Shown: one piece after another, positions 44,463 to 52,923 of the stretch
Position numbering within the stretch: position 1 is the stretch's first letter
Layout of the letters: each line of letters begins with the position of its first letter
From: Planctomycetia bacterium
GTDB taxonomy: Bacteria; Planctomycetota; Planctomycetia; Pirellulales; Thermoguttaceae
NCBI GenBank assembly: GCA_030537455.1
Contig: JAUNMR010000017.1
Span: 1 to 64,000 of the forward strand
DNA: 64,000 bases
Direction: 5' to 3'
Notes under the pieces: generated by a model
Told to the model about the DNA's origin: nothing
The model's input: the letters and a program-made list of their open reading frames with translations, nothing else
Database searches by the model: none
Translations under genes and position numbers: made by a program

Positions 44463-44867
44463 TGGCTTACATACTCCCAGTAAAGAACAAACCGGCAAAG
44501 CAGAAACAACGACTGTAGTCTGCGTAGCTGGCTATATGTCAAATGTTGTCTCCTCTATTGTACCTGAAAATTATTCAATTTTCAAATACCTACTAGTGTA
44601 GGAACCCTTTTTTATCAAGAAAAGGATCTACTGCGTATGTAAGCCTTAATTTCAGCTTGAACCTACTTTCCACGGGGAGCTCATTCGGTTTGATATTCCG
44701 GGCAAAATCGTCTCGTGATAGAAGCGCGCTGACTTTGCTTCAGATTTAAGTAGGCAAAGTTTTTCGAATAGACTAGAGTTAGAGGAATCGCATAATTAAT
44801 TGCCGACTTCAGGAGATAAAACTAGAGCTGGAGCATGAGGAACTAGAGAATAGGGCAGGCGCTGGGC
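44463..44867. other. Gene-free interval between the RidA-like and rpsI genes
   Basis: No coding frame with supporting features. Contains the RidA-like promoter near 44557, an 8-bp inverted repeat TGAAAATT/AATTTTCA (44565-44584), a short CCTAC/GTAGG hairpin before a T run near 44590-44615, and AT-rich sequence. I see no RNA gene. Confidence 0.5.
44557..44585 (-). promoter_or_regulatory. Promoter candidate for the RidA-like/FAD-Fe-S unit
   Basis: Minus strand: TTGAAA, 17-nt spacer, TACAAT. An 8-bp inverted repeat (44565-44584) fills the spacer and could be an operator. Confidence 0.5.
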
Positions 44868-44900
44868 AAAAAAAAAGGCTCCTTACAAGGAAGGAACCTT
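44868..44900 (-). terminator. rplM-rpsI terminator
   Basis: Minus strand: AAGGTTCCTT pairs with AAGGAGCCTT (one G-U pair), followed by nine or more T. Confidence 0.85.
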
Positions 44901-44944
44901 CGTGTGACTAAATCGATAAGCAGAAGTGTCTCAGGCGGAAATAA

Positions 44945-45367
44945 TTAACGCTTGGAGAACTGAGTGCTACGGCGCGCTTTGCGGAAACCGTACTTTTTAC
45001 GTTCGACTTCACGAGCGTCACGTGTAAGCAAGCTCTTCTCGCGGAGCGCTTCTTCGCAACCGGGGTCGAATTCTTTGAGCGCACGTGCGATACCAAGTTT
45101 GCACGCGTCAGCTTGACCATTGACGCCACCGCCTTGCACTGTGATGACGACGTCGACGGAGTTGCGTTTATCAGTGGCAAGCAACGGAGCGAGAACCGCG
45201 TTGCGGAGCTGAACCGTACGGAAGAATTCTTCGAATTCACGATCGTTGATGCTGATGCGACCCTCACCGGCGCGAACGCGAACGCGCGCCACGGAGGTCT
45301 TACGACGACCGGTGCCTAATTTATCGTTTTGGCTATTGCCTTTAAGGACGTAATTGCCACGTTTCAT
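44945..45367 (-). CDS. rpsI: 30S ribosomal protein S9
   Basis: 140 residues. Contains GTGRRKTSVARVRVRAGEG (about 17-35), the S9 signature GGGVNGQADACKLGIARAL (about 78-96) and the C-terminal basic tail ending RRSTQFSKR, which reaches the P-site tRNA. Slightly long because of about 15 extra N-terminal residues. Second gene of the rplM-rpsI operon; 48 nt separates it from rplM. Confidence 0.95.
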   Translation of the reverse strand: MKRGNYVLKGNSQNDKLGTGRRKTSVARVRVRAGEGRISINDREFEEFFRTVQLRNAVLAPLLATDKRNSVDVVITVQGGGVNGQADACKLGIARALKEFDPGCEEALREKSLLTRDAREVERKKYGFRKARRSTQFSKR

Positions 45368-45415
45368 AATGTATCAATCCTTATGTGTCAAAAGAAATTA
45401 GGGAAGGGCGCGTTC

Positions 45416-45877
45416 TTATTTGTTACCCAGTTCGAGCGGTTGAGGGTTTTGCGCCTGGTGCGGATGCTGTTGGTCGGAGGTATAGAGCTTGAGTTTCGCA
45501 AGCATCTTGACCGCCAATTTATTTTTCGGCAGCATGCGACGCACGGCTTCGCGGAGAATGAGCTCCGGCTGACGATCGAAGCGCTCTTGAGCGGATTCGC
45601 TTCGCAGACGAGTATAACCCGTGGTCCAAGTGTAACGTTTGTTTTCCCATTTTCTTCCGGTAAAGACGACCTTATCGACGTTCGTCACGATGACGTAATC
45701 GCCAGTGTCAACGTGAGGGGTGTACGTCGGGCGGTGTTTGCCCATGAGAACCATGGCAATATCGCTAGCCAGACGACCAACGACTTTGTCGGTGGCGTCA
45801 ACGATGTACCAGTTTTGTTCGACGTCGCCGGTTTTCGCCATATAAGTCTTGTGCGTTAATGTCATTGAGTTTTTCAT
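45416..45877 (-). CDS. rplM: 50S ribosomal protein L13
   Basis: 153 residues from ATG 45877; a GTG at 45880 is directly before it. Core motifs: EQNWYIVDATDKVVGRLAS (about 19-37), LMGKHRPTYTPHVDTGD (about 44-60) and the signature ILREAVRRMLPKNKL (about 107-121). The short C-terminal tail is Gln/Pro-rich. First gene of the operon with rpsI and preceded by a leader of about 350 nt. Confidence 0.95.
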   Translation of the reverse strand: MKNSMTLTHKTYMAKTGDVEQNWYIVDATDKVVGRLASDIAMVLMGKHRPTYTPHVDTGDYVIVTNVDKVVFTGRKWENKRYTWTTGYTRLRSESAQERFDRQPELILREAVRRMLPKNKLAVKMLAKLKLYTSDQQHPHQAQNPQPLELGNK

Positions 45878-46231
45878 CACGACAACCTACTTAAAAAACA
45901 AAGTTTGGATCATTGTGTGTCGCTAGAGTTGATCAATCAAAAGCGACCTTGTACAGAACAACCTTAGCAGTGGTCGCAAGTCATAGAGAGCGCGAGTCGC
46001 GTCGTCTCCGGAACCTTGCGACGACTACTCACGACAAAAACGCAGAGAAGAGAATTCTCTCGACCTACCATGCGCAGAATAAAACCAGCGCAATGCAACG
46101 TCGTCTTATGGACGTTCGGCGAATTGTCGTCTTGAATAACCGTCTTGTGGACGACCTCAGCGGGCGTTAGCCGACCGATCAGAGCGTAACGTTGCTATCG
46201 AACGTAACGCTTCGTTCAAGGTTTGGAGCGC
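45878..46231 (-). other. Long untranslated leader of rplM-rpsI
   Basis: About 350 nt between the promoter and the rplM start. It contains several short inverted repeats, such as GTCGTC...GACGAC around 46100-46160, and two imperfect copies of a GTCC-A-AAGACG motif. No convincing reading frame on either strand. Possibly a regulatory leader for L13/S9. Confidence 0.4.
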
Positions 46232-46264
46232 ATTTTACTATATCTTTAAAAGAAGCCAAGGGGG
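46232..46264 (-). promoter_or_regulatory. rplM promoter with C-run upstream of -35
   Basis: Minus strand: CCCCC (46264-46260), TTGGCT, 16-nt spacer, TAAAAT (46237-46232). Matches the layout of the tRNA-Ser, rpmI and glyA promoters. Confidence 0.65.
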
Positions 46265-46404
46265 ACGTCTGAAAAAATTTTAAATTCTTTCCCATTTTGA
46301 CGTCTTTTGAATGTTCTTTCAATTGTTGCGTTGGCAGACGCCGTGTTGAGACGGCGTGGATCAGCGTATCGTCATAGCTTCGGCGAATGGTGTGTCATGA
46401 AGCG

Positions 46405-46875
46405 TTAGAACTTGAAATTTGCGTCGTTGTGCGCTTCATCACGCAGTTGCGACGCTTTCTCATAGAGTTCGTCTTCGGGGATCTCTCGTTTTGGCGTTAA
46501 TTCGACGTGGCAACGCTGTTCATCGCGTAGTTCCCCTGGGGTGAAGTTTTCAGAGAAGAAATCAAAGCCAGGGTAAAGATACCATGGCGTGCCCGCCTTG
46601 TAATAGACCTCTTTGGATTCGTACCCGTCCTTATAGCAACGGATCTTATAGGTTCCAGAGTGGGTAAAATTTTGAGAGATCGGCGTACGACCGATTTCTT
46701 TATTGTTAAGGTAAACGATCGCCCCGGAGGGCTCTGAAGTTACCGTGAGACGTCGACGCACGCCGTTGCATCCCAGGAGGACGCCGCACAATACGAGACA
46801 GACGCCAAGTCGGTAGACTCGCGAGGCGATGGGGCAGGCGGTTAATAATTGTAGCGACGTTCGTGCGTGATTCAT
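46405..46875 (-). CDS. PEGA-domain lipoprotein
   Basis: 156 residues from ATG 46875; the frame opens at 46905. The hydrophobic segment LGVCLVLCGVLLGC ends in a lipobox (LLGC), so the mature protein is lipid-anchored. The PEGA domain follows immediately: LTVTSEPSGAIVYLNNKEIG, then RTPISQNF and YKIRCYKDGYE. The C-terminal 70 residues include a Tyr/Trp-rich patch (TPWYLYPGFDFFSENF) and a charged helix. PEGA proteins are envelope-associated and often contact polysaccharide or other surface structures; specific role unknown. Confidence 0.85.
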   Translation of the reverse strand: MNHARTSLQLLTACPIASRVYRLGVCLVLCGVLLGCNGVRRRLTVTSEPSGAIVYLNNKEIGRTPISQNFTHSGTYKIRCYKDGYESKEVYYKAGTPWYLYPGFDFFSENFTPGELRDEQRCHVELTPKREIPEDELYEKASQLRDEAHNDANFKF

Positions 46876-47519
46876 GGCTAATTGGGCGGTCTTAAAGTAG
46901 AACACGGGCAGCGACGTTGTTGCGTAATTGTCGCTACGCTGTGCTCGTGCGTGAATCTAACAAATATTTCCTTCGGCGTCTAGTTCAATATGCTCGCCAA
47001 GCCTGACGTTCGCCTACGTCCTGCGCTAAAATCATTGTCTCAGGTAGTAGCGTTACAATGTTAAAATATAGACTTTGTGTAAACAATAACGCCGAAATAA
47101 ACGTTCCATCGGTGGTTGTCCGAAAAACTTTAGAGGATTTTTGGCAGAAAGTGAAAAATTTTTGCAATTATTTGTTTGTTCAGACATACTAACAAGTACC
47201 TCGAGACGCACGTCGCTGTTAACTAACGCGCGTCTGTGGAAAAGGCCTGGGAACTAGCCGTAGGCTCCGCCGTCTTTCCCCCCTAAGGCGAAGCGTATTC
47301 CCAAATTAAATGGTAAATCATCGTAGTTGCATTGTGCTTTTACGACTCATGACGAGGTTCTTTTGCTATTTTTTTTGGCGTAGAACGGCAAATTGCTCTT
47401 TAACGAATTCCTTAAAACTTTGTATAGTTTGATCCGTATGCTACTCTTGTATCACTGTGCGCCGACGACGTCGTCGTATCTAGCGTGAAAGAGATAGTCT
47501 ACAGTCGCGGTGAGAGATA
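46876..47519. other. AT-rich gene-free interval upstream of the sigma factor gene
   Basis: About 640 nt. No supported gene; a 60-codon minus-strand frame at 46985-47167 has no ribosome binding site or family. A weak C-run promoter-like element occurs at about 47274-47310 (CCCCCC, TAAGGC, 16 nt, TTAAAT), which would give the sigma-factor mRNA a leader of about 200 nt or an unrecognised small RNA. Confidence 0.4.
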
Positions 47520-48128
47520 ATGACCGGTACATTCGAAGAATTCAAGCTGTGTGTGAACGAATCGGACGAAGACTTACTCAGAAACTATCACATCACGGGT
47601 AACGTTGAGTATTTTGAACGTCTTACCGAACGCAACACACCGTTTTTGAGGGCGTTTCTGCGTTCACACTACGGCGATCTGGTCGAAATGCTCGACGACG
47701 TGGTTCAAGACACTTGGATGCGCGTGTATCAGAAGTTGCACTGCTACGATTTGAATCGTCCCTTTCGCCCGTGGTTGCGACAAGTGGCGGCGTCGCAAGC
47801 GATTAACACTTTGCGCGCCAATGAACGTTGGCGACGTTCACAAGAGCGTTACGTCGAGGCTAAGTACCTGTGTGCTTCCGAAGATTACAACCCCGTGTGT
47901 AATGACGCCGCCGGAGAATTAGAAGCGCGCGAGACGTGTCAACTCTTGCGCGATGCGATTGCTAATCTTCCCGAAAGACTGCGCCAAGTTGTTGTGGAAA
48001 CGGTTTTCCACGGCAAAACCGGTCGTGACGCGGCGATTAGTCTGCATTTAACCGACGCCACCGCGTCTCGCCGCCTGAAAAAAGCGCGGCAGTTACTACA
48101 CGCGTCTTTGAAAAACGCAATGCTCTAA
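47520..48128 (+). CDS. RNA polymerase sigma factor, ECF type
   Basis: 202 residues. Region 2 at about 30-105: LRAFLRSHYGDLVEMLDDVVQDTWMRVY-like segment (DDVVQDTWMRVYQKL) and WLRQVAASQAINTLRANERWRR. Region 4 at about 145-200: LPERLRQVVVETVFHGKTG and the recognition helix DATASRRLKKARQLL. It lacks region 1 and region 3 proper, so it is group 4. ATG 47520 follows GGTGAG. The next gene, 83 nt downstream, encodes a large single-pass membrane protein whose N-terminus looks anti-sigma-like, so the two probably form a sigma/regulator pair. Confidence 0.88.
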   Translation: MTGTFEEFKLCVNESDEDLLRNYHITGNVEYFERLTERNTPFLRAFLRSHYGDLVEMLDDVVQDTWMRVYQKLHCYDLNRPFRPWLRQVAASQAINTLRANERWRRSQERYVEAKYLCASEDYNPVCNDAAGELEARETCQLLRDAIANLPERLRQVVVETVFHGKTGRDAAISLHLTDATASRRLKKARQLLHASLKNAML

Positions 48129-48211
48129 ATTCAGCGTTCTTACGTTTTGAATTGTCGCGTTCGCTTTTCTAGACGCACAAGGGCGCTTGCGCTATTTTTG
48201 ACGGACTATAA

Positions 48212-50749
48212 GTGAACGCAATGGAACGCGAACGTTTAATCGACTACGTCTTAGGACGTCTCAGTGAGCATGAGGCTTTGGAAGTCAAAGCGCTCGCTGA
48301 GCGTGACGTTACAGTGGCTGAAACGTTACAGACGCTCCGCGCCCAGTTACGTGATTGTACTCAATATAGTCATGACAACATTGCCTTGACGCAGGCGTTG
48401 CGTCGCGAACTCTCCTTGCAGGAGCGTGCGCCCAGTGAATCGCGAGACTCCTTCGCGTCGACGCAATCGTTTCCTACCGAGTCTGGAGTCTCGCTTTATC
48501 CATTAGAATCTCTCTTTTCCAATCCGGAGTCCCAAGAGCCACAAGGCGCTCCATCGACTTCGAGCGAAGATTTCGCATCTCCAGACTCTCATGCGCCTGC
48601 TGTGGAGTCGCAGGACGCCCAAGAATCTCACTCGTCTCGGGATGAACTTCGAGATAGTTCTGAGTTGCAAGGGAACGTTCCGTTTGGTCAGGATCTATCG
48701 GTCGAGCCCAAAATTTCAGCGCTTGACGCCGATACGCCCAGCGTAGCGCCGAAGAATCGTCGTTCACGTCGATTTACCTTTATTCCCAAACGCGTGTCGG
48801 CTCCGTCGCGACGCGACCATGAACACTTGATCTATAAACGCGCCACGAGCGTTGATGATTCCGAAAAACGCGCCCATAAACAACGTAAATCGAAACGTTC
48901 CGGTTTCGGGTACGTCGATTCTCTCGGCTTAGGCGTGGAATATTGGAACGGTTCTAGTTCCTTCACAGCTACAGGGGACTGCGCTTTTCTTCTCTGTGAG
49001 GCGTATGTCGGCGACTCTCCTGAATATGACTCGACCCAGTTTGACGTTCAATGCGACGTGAATGCCTATCGTTTTGACGACGTCGAACTGAGCGCTTCGC
49101 CCACGGACGAGTTTTCCTGGCATGCTCCTATTTGTCAAAGCAACTCCAACGTCGAAGAAACAAACACTTGGGGATTGTTGCACGACTACTTTGAAGGGTC
49201 GTTTCAGACCTCCGACGCCTTCGAGACTTCGGTTCACGGCGACTCTGCGCCCTCTACCCTGTACTTACCCTATGGTCAGACCGAGCGTTTTTGGTCGCAG
49301 TGTGGCGAACCCACAGCGTCGTATGCGCTTAATCCCTATCGTTTTACACTTGCGCAGACTAAGTCGATATTCAAAACAATCGGTTTTACGTCCGCCACGA
49401 AGCGTCAAGGCGTAACTCCGCTGGCGCTACGTTGGGGCGTTGAACCGGACGTTTATCGGCGAACCTATTCTCAATTTGGCGTTGACCCGAATGACCTTTT
49501 TGACGCGTTCGACTCTGCGTTAGGAGACGCATGGTACGACGCCGTATCTGTTGAACGCAAGCAGAATTTGTGTGTTTCCGAAGTCGTTGCGCCTTGGCTT
49601 ACCGACACGAGCCTAACGCTCGGCGAGTCGGTCGAAATGCCCGAAACACACGAGGTCTGCGCTCAGACTACTCTTGAACAGCTCCTGGAGAGCGTCGGTC
49701 TTTACAGCGTCGTGGACGCGCCTTATACGTTTGACGTGTCAGAAGACGTCGCGTTGGCGCCGGTCTTTGCGTTACGCCCGCTTGATGAACCTACGTTAAT
49801 TCCCAGCGCTTGGTCGTCGCGATTTGCTCAGGACGCTTCTAACAAGTCGGTTGACTCTGCCGAGACAATAGACGCTGTTAAACCGGTAGTTGCCGCGCCT
49901 GAGACGTCGGATGGCTTCAGTCTTACTGAAACGTCCTCAATGTCTGCGGACGACGTCTCGACGTATAAGCCAATTCTTGCCGACGAGCCAGATTTTGCGA
50001 ACGCGCCGGTTCCCTCCCAGTCACAGTACGACGACGTCATGGACGATATTGCCGCGTACTTTGGGCTAGACGGCGTTATTATCCCACAGGAATTGGCGAC
50101 TTATATTTCCGTCGATCGCGACGATGAAGACGAGGAAGAATTCGGGGAAACCCTTAGCGCCGAAGACAGACGACTTGCCGAGCTACTTGGACGTCGTCCC
50201 ACGCTCTTTGACTACGACGAATACTATTGGGAAGAAGAGAAGACAATTTCGACCCAGGCGTATTCCAAGCGTTTGCCTAAGCTTGGGCTATTCGGTCGTA
50301 TGGTTAAATTCGTCTTTGACGTCACGACGCTCCCCCCCGTTTTAGTCGGGCGCCTTGTAATCGCGTGTTTTCGCTCGCTCTTCGGCGACGACGTTCCGCA
50401 AGCTCAAACAGGCGTCGCTCGTCGTCGTGGTCGCAACGCACAGGCGCCTGCGCGGCTCTCCGATATGTTTATTTCGACAGCTGTTGGTATTTTGATTGCA
50501 GTGTGCGTGGTCTTTCCCGCATTGCGTTATGCCGTTCAGGAAGTTGTGACCGTGATTACCGCCAGTAAAGTCAGACAATTTGGCGAGAGCGTGCCGATCT
50601 CCCCGAATCATTCCGAAGCCGATTTACTGCCGTTTCTTTCCGAACACATGCTGTATCCCCACTACGAAGCGGTCGAAATTAGCGGCGATGGAACAGGCGC
50701 GTCCTACGAAAATATGGAAAGCGACGGCTACCCGGTGATTATCGAATAG
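48212..50749 (+). CDS. Large acidic membrane protein, putative anti-sigma factor
   Basis: 845 residues from GTG 48212, or 842 from ATG 48221. The first 45 residues (RERLIDYVLGRLSEHEALEV, then KALAERD and TLQTLRAQLRD) resemble the N-terminal helix of anti-sigma factors, but there is no zinc HxxxCxxC motif. Then about 700 residues rich in Asp, Ser, Glu, Pro and Thr with only scattered ordered segments (a basic patch at about 185-235). One membrane helix at about 752-775 (AVGILIAVCVVFPALRY) leaves a short outer tail of about 70 residues. Unlike any family I know; its pairing with an ECF sigma suggests signalling across the membrane. Confidence 0.6.
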   Translation: MNAMERERLIDYVLGRLSEHEALEVKALAERDVTVAETLQTLRAQLRDCTQYSHDNIALTQALRRELSLQERAPSESRDSFASTQSFPTESGVSLYPLESLFSNPESQEPQGAPSTSSEDFASPDSHAPAVESQDAQESHSSRDELRDSSELQGNVPFGQDLSVEPKISALDADTPSVAPKNRRSRRFTFIPKRVSAPSRRDHEHLIYKRATSVDDSEKRAHKQRKSKRSGFGYVDSLGLGVEYWNGSSSFTATGDCAFLLCEAYVGDSPEYDSTQFDVQCDVNAYRFDDVELSASPTDEFSWHAPICQSNSNVEETNTWGLLHDYFEGSFQTSDAFETSVHGDSAPSTLYLPYGQTERFWSQCGEPTASYALNPYRFTLAQTKSIFKTIGFTSATKRQGVTPLALRWGVEPDVYRRTYSQFGVDPNDLFDAFDSALGDAWYDAVSVERKQNLCVSEVVAPWLTDTSLTLGESVEMPETHEVCAQTTLEQLLESVGLYSVVDAPYTFDVSEDVALAPVFALRPLDEPTLIPSAWSSRFAQDASNKSVDSAETIDAVKPVVAAPETSDGFSLTETSSMSADDVSTYKPILADEPDFANAPVPSQSQYDDVMDDIAAYFGLDGVIIPQELATYISVDRDDEDEEEFGETLSAEDRRLAELLGRRPTLFDYDEYYWEEEKTISTQAYSKRLPKLGLFGRMVKFVFDVTTLPPVLVGRLVIACFRSLFGDDVPQAQTGVARRRGRNAQAPARLSDMFISTAVGILIAVCVVFPALRYAVQEVVTVITASKVRQFGESVPISPNHSEADLLPFLSEHMLYPHYEAVEISGDGTGASYENMESDGYPVIIE

Positions 50750-50808
50750 TTCGGACGGCGTTAATTATTAAGCCAATTGACCACAAGTCTTTGTTTTAGC
50801 GCTATAGC

Positions 50809-50880
50809 AAACGACCTCGTCGAACTTAAAGATAGTCCGCATTGTTGCGGTTATCTTTTCAGGTCAACGAGGTCGTTTTA
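50809..50880. terminator. Nested stem-loop terminator
   Basis: An outer 12-bp stem (AAACGACCTCGT 50809-50820 with ACGAGGTCGTTT 50867-50878) encloses a second hairpin, AAAGATA...TATCTTT with CCGCA/TGCGG inside (about 50828-50858). Lies between convergent genes and ends in TTTTA. More elaborate than the other terminators here. Confidence 0.65.
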
Positions 50881-50922
50881 TGTCTTGACGTCAAGAACGT
50901 TTACCGTAGGGGGACTTGTCTA

Positions 50923-52632
50923 TTATTCTTCGACTTTAACGGCATTGAGTTCGTTGATTACGTCGAATAAACGCTCCAATTCCATTTGGTTTCTCAGTAG
51001 CAGTCGTGCTTCTGGTCGTGGAACCGATGAGTTGTCATAGGAGCCGGGGAAATTATTAATCACAACGACTTTAGCGCCATTTGAAAACAACAACACCTGA
51101 CGATTGATTAGTTTAGCGTCGTTTTCATCTTGGTCTGACTTCAGTTCGATTCCCTTGTCTTTGAGGCGACGAATCACGACATTGACCCAAGAATTCTCAG
51201 ACGATAACGCGTCTTGGGGTAGGTCAATGATAATCAACGCTCTGCCTCCTTCCAGCTGTCTTGTACTAAAGTCAAGCCCGGCTTGGGACAAAGAATTTTT
51301 GCCGAGGATCAGCGTAACGTTTGAATCGAATTCGGGGTCGTTATTTGCGATACAAAAGACGTTATAACGGCGACATAGATTCGTGTATAAGTGGTAATAA
51401 CCGTCCTCATCGGGGTTGCCAAATCTTTTAGCTTTGGGAGCGAGCTCCTCCCAGCAGACAAAGAAATGAGATTGACGAGCTTCGTCCAGATAGGTTGCTA
51501 CATTGGCAAGTTCTGGATAATCGAGCAACCAGGCGAATGAGTTCATCCACAAGCGATAAATATCGAGGTACTGGAGAAAGAAGGCAGAGAAGAGATTCTG
51601 ATCGCCGACGACGACGATTTTCCCTTTTCCAAATTCTTTGGCCAAAACGACTCCGGAGGCGCCGACCGGCTCGTTGTCGTCATGACTGAAATTACCGTAA
51701 TATGCCAGGTCGTCTTCGCCGTAGATGGGTCGTAACGAGGCGTCTTGCCAGGATTCGTCGCTTGACCAAGCGACGGCAAATCTCGGATCGACGCCCCCGC
51801 CTGTTTGAAATGCGATTTGTCGTAAATTCTCTGTAACCGGATGAGAGGCAAAGGCGTCCATGTAAATCCAGCCCGTCCCATTGCCGAGTTTCTGCTTGGA
51901 ATCGCATACTCCGTAAAATTGTGGAGCGATTTCAATTTCATGAAAAAGCGGAGTCAACCGAGATTGGTGGAAATAACAGTCGGTGTGATCCACGATGAAA
52001 AATAAACCGCCGCCTTCTCTGACGTAGTCCCGAAACGCAAAGATTTCTGAAACTAAAAAAGGCGATTTATCTCCAGAAGGAAGGTTGAGAAACACGGCGT
52101 TGTACCGTTTGAGTAAGTCCAAGGTAATCGGTTCGTCTAGCTCGCGATATTTATCAACTTGAACGCCACGATTCTCCAGTTTCTCGAAGGCGCGATGGAA
52201 GGAATATATACGATGATAGAACGTGTCGTCGAGCGTCAACGGAAAGTCGGAGAAATCGTAGGCATGCCGTAGATCGATGAGAACTTTCCACTGGTTCTCT
52301 TGCGTGGCGATCGTGGCGTTTTCCGGTAGCGGAGGATCTTGTGCAATGACGTCGGCGTCAACTTCCTTCAGCTCCGCAGAGTCGTCGTGTAGAGAAAAAT
52401 AGTCCAAAGTAGTAGCGCTCTGGAGCTCGAGTGAGTCGAGTTGTGCCCCCGTGTCGTCGTCCGTTTTATCAAAGTCGTTCGAATCGTAGACGATCTGGTT
52501 TTGAGTTGATTCCTGAACGGTGGGCTCGGCGTGAACAGTTGAAGTAAACGCGGGCGCTACGACAGGCGATATCGCCAGCGCCAATACGAAGAAAACGTGA
52601 AAAAGCTTAGCTGGTGAATTCAAACAGGTCAT
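50923..52632 (-). CDS. Secreted GATase-like-fold protein of unknown function
   Basis: 569 residues from ATG 52632 (AAGGA six bases upstream); the frame opens at 52668. Signal peptide FHVFFVLALAISPVVAPAF. Residues about 110-300 resemble a class I glutamine-amidotransferase-like fold as found in DUF4350/ThuA-like proteins: WKVLIDLRHAYDF, LLKRYNAVFLNLPSGD, FRDYVREGGGLFFIVD and GKIVVVGDQNLFS, without the catalytic Cys-His pair. A similar GGG-FFIVD style segment appears in the DUF4159 protein at 60162. The C-terminal half is helix/strand mixed with no recognised domain. Confidence 0.65.
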   Translation of the reverse strand: MTCLNSPAKLFHVFFVLALAISPVVAPAFTSTVHAEPTVQESTQNQIVYDSNDFDKTDDDTGAQLDSLELQSATTLDYFSLHDDSAELKEVDADVIAQDPPLPENATIATQENQWKVLIDLRHAYDFSDFPLTLDDTFYHRIYSFHRAFEKLENRGVQVDKYRELDEPITLDLLKRYNAVFLNLPSGDKSPFLVSEIFAFRDYVREGGGLFFIVDHTDCYFHQSRLTPLFHEIEIAPQFYGVCDSKQKLGNGTGWIYMDAFASHPVTENLRQIAFQTGGGVDPRFAVAWSSDESWQDASLRPIYGEDDLAYYGNFSHDDNEPVGASGVVLAKEFGKGKIVVVGDQNLFSAFFLQYLDIYRLWMNSFAWLLDYPELANVATYLDEARQSHFFVCWEELAPKAKRFGNPDEDGYYHLYTNLCRRYNVFCIANNDPEFDSNVTLILGKNSLSQAGLDFSTRQLEGGRALIIIDLPQDALSSENSWVNVVIRRLKDKGIELKSDQDENDAKLINRQVLLFSNGAKVVVINNFPGSYDNSSVPRPEARLLLRNQMELERLFDVINELNAVKVEE

Positions 52633-52774
52633 GAGGAGTCCTTTACTTGGATTAGGGTTGGGCGACAAAAGCCGTTAGCGTGCGTCAAGCATAGGAGTCA
52701 AATGAAAGCGCTTCTTGTTCTCCTATATTTTAATGAGAAGAACTTTGCAAAAAAAGATAGGGGTGGGGCGTATC

Positions 52775-52802
52775 TTGACGAGTTGCGCTATCGCTATATA
52801 CT
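52775..52802 (+). promoter_or_regulatory. Promoter candidate for coaB
   Basis: TTGACG, 16-nt spacer, TATACT, about 120 nt before the coaB start. It lies inside a 60-codon open frame (52702-52884) that I consider non-coding. Confidence 0.5.
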
Positions 52803-52923
52803 TGCCTGGAACCGCGGGTTGAGCAAAGTTCTCAATGTGAAGGAGTTTAACGCAGTTTTCCAGGCGAGCGTCATATACGCCTGAAAGATTCGACGTACCA
52901 GTTGAAAAAATAGTCTTGATAAG

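Noticed and set aside
45913..46170. 85-codon plus-strand frame in the rplM leader
   Set aside because: Antisense to a 5' leader with inverted repeats; composition is Arg/Thr-heavy and lacks a start context.
46985..47167. 60-codon minus-strand frame before the sigma factor gene
   Set aside because: AT-rich, no ribosome binding site, no domain; likely chance.
52702..52884. 60-codon frame upstream of coaB
   Set aside because: It contains a good -35/-10 pair for coaB (52775-52802), has no family features and a run of A/G-rich codons; non-coding is more likely.
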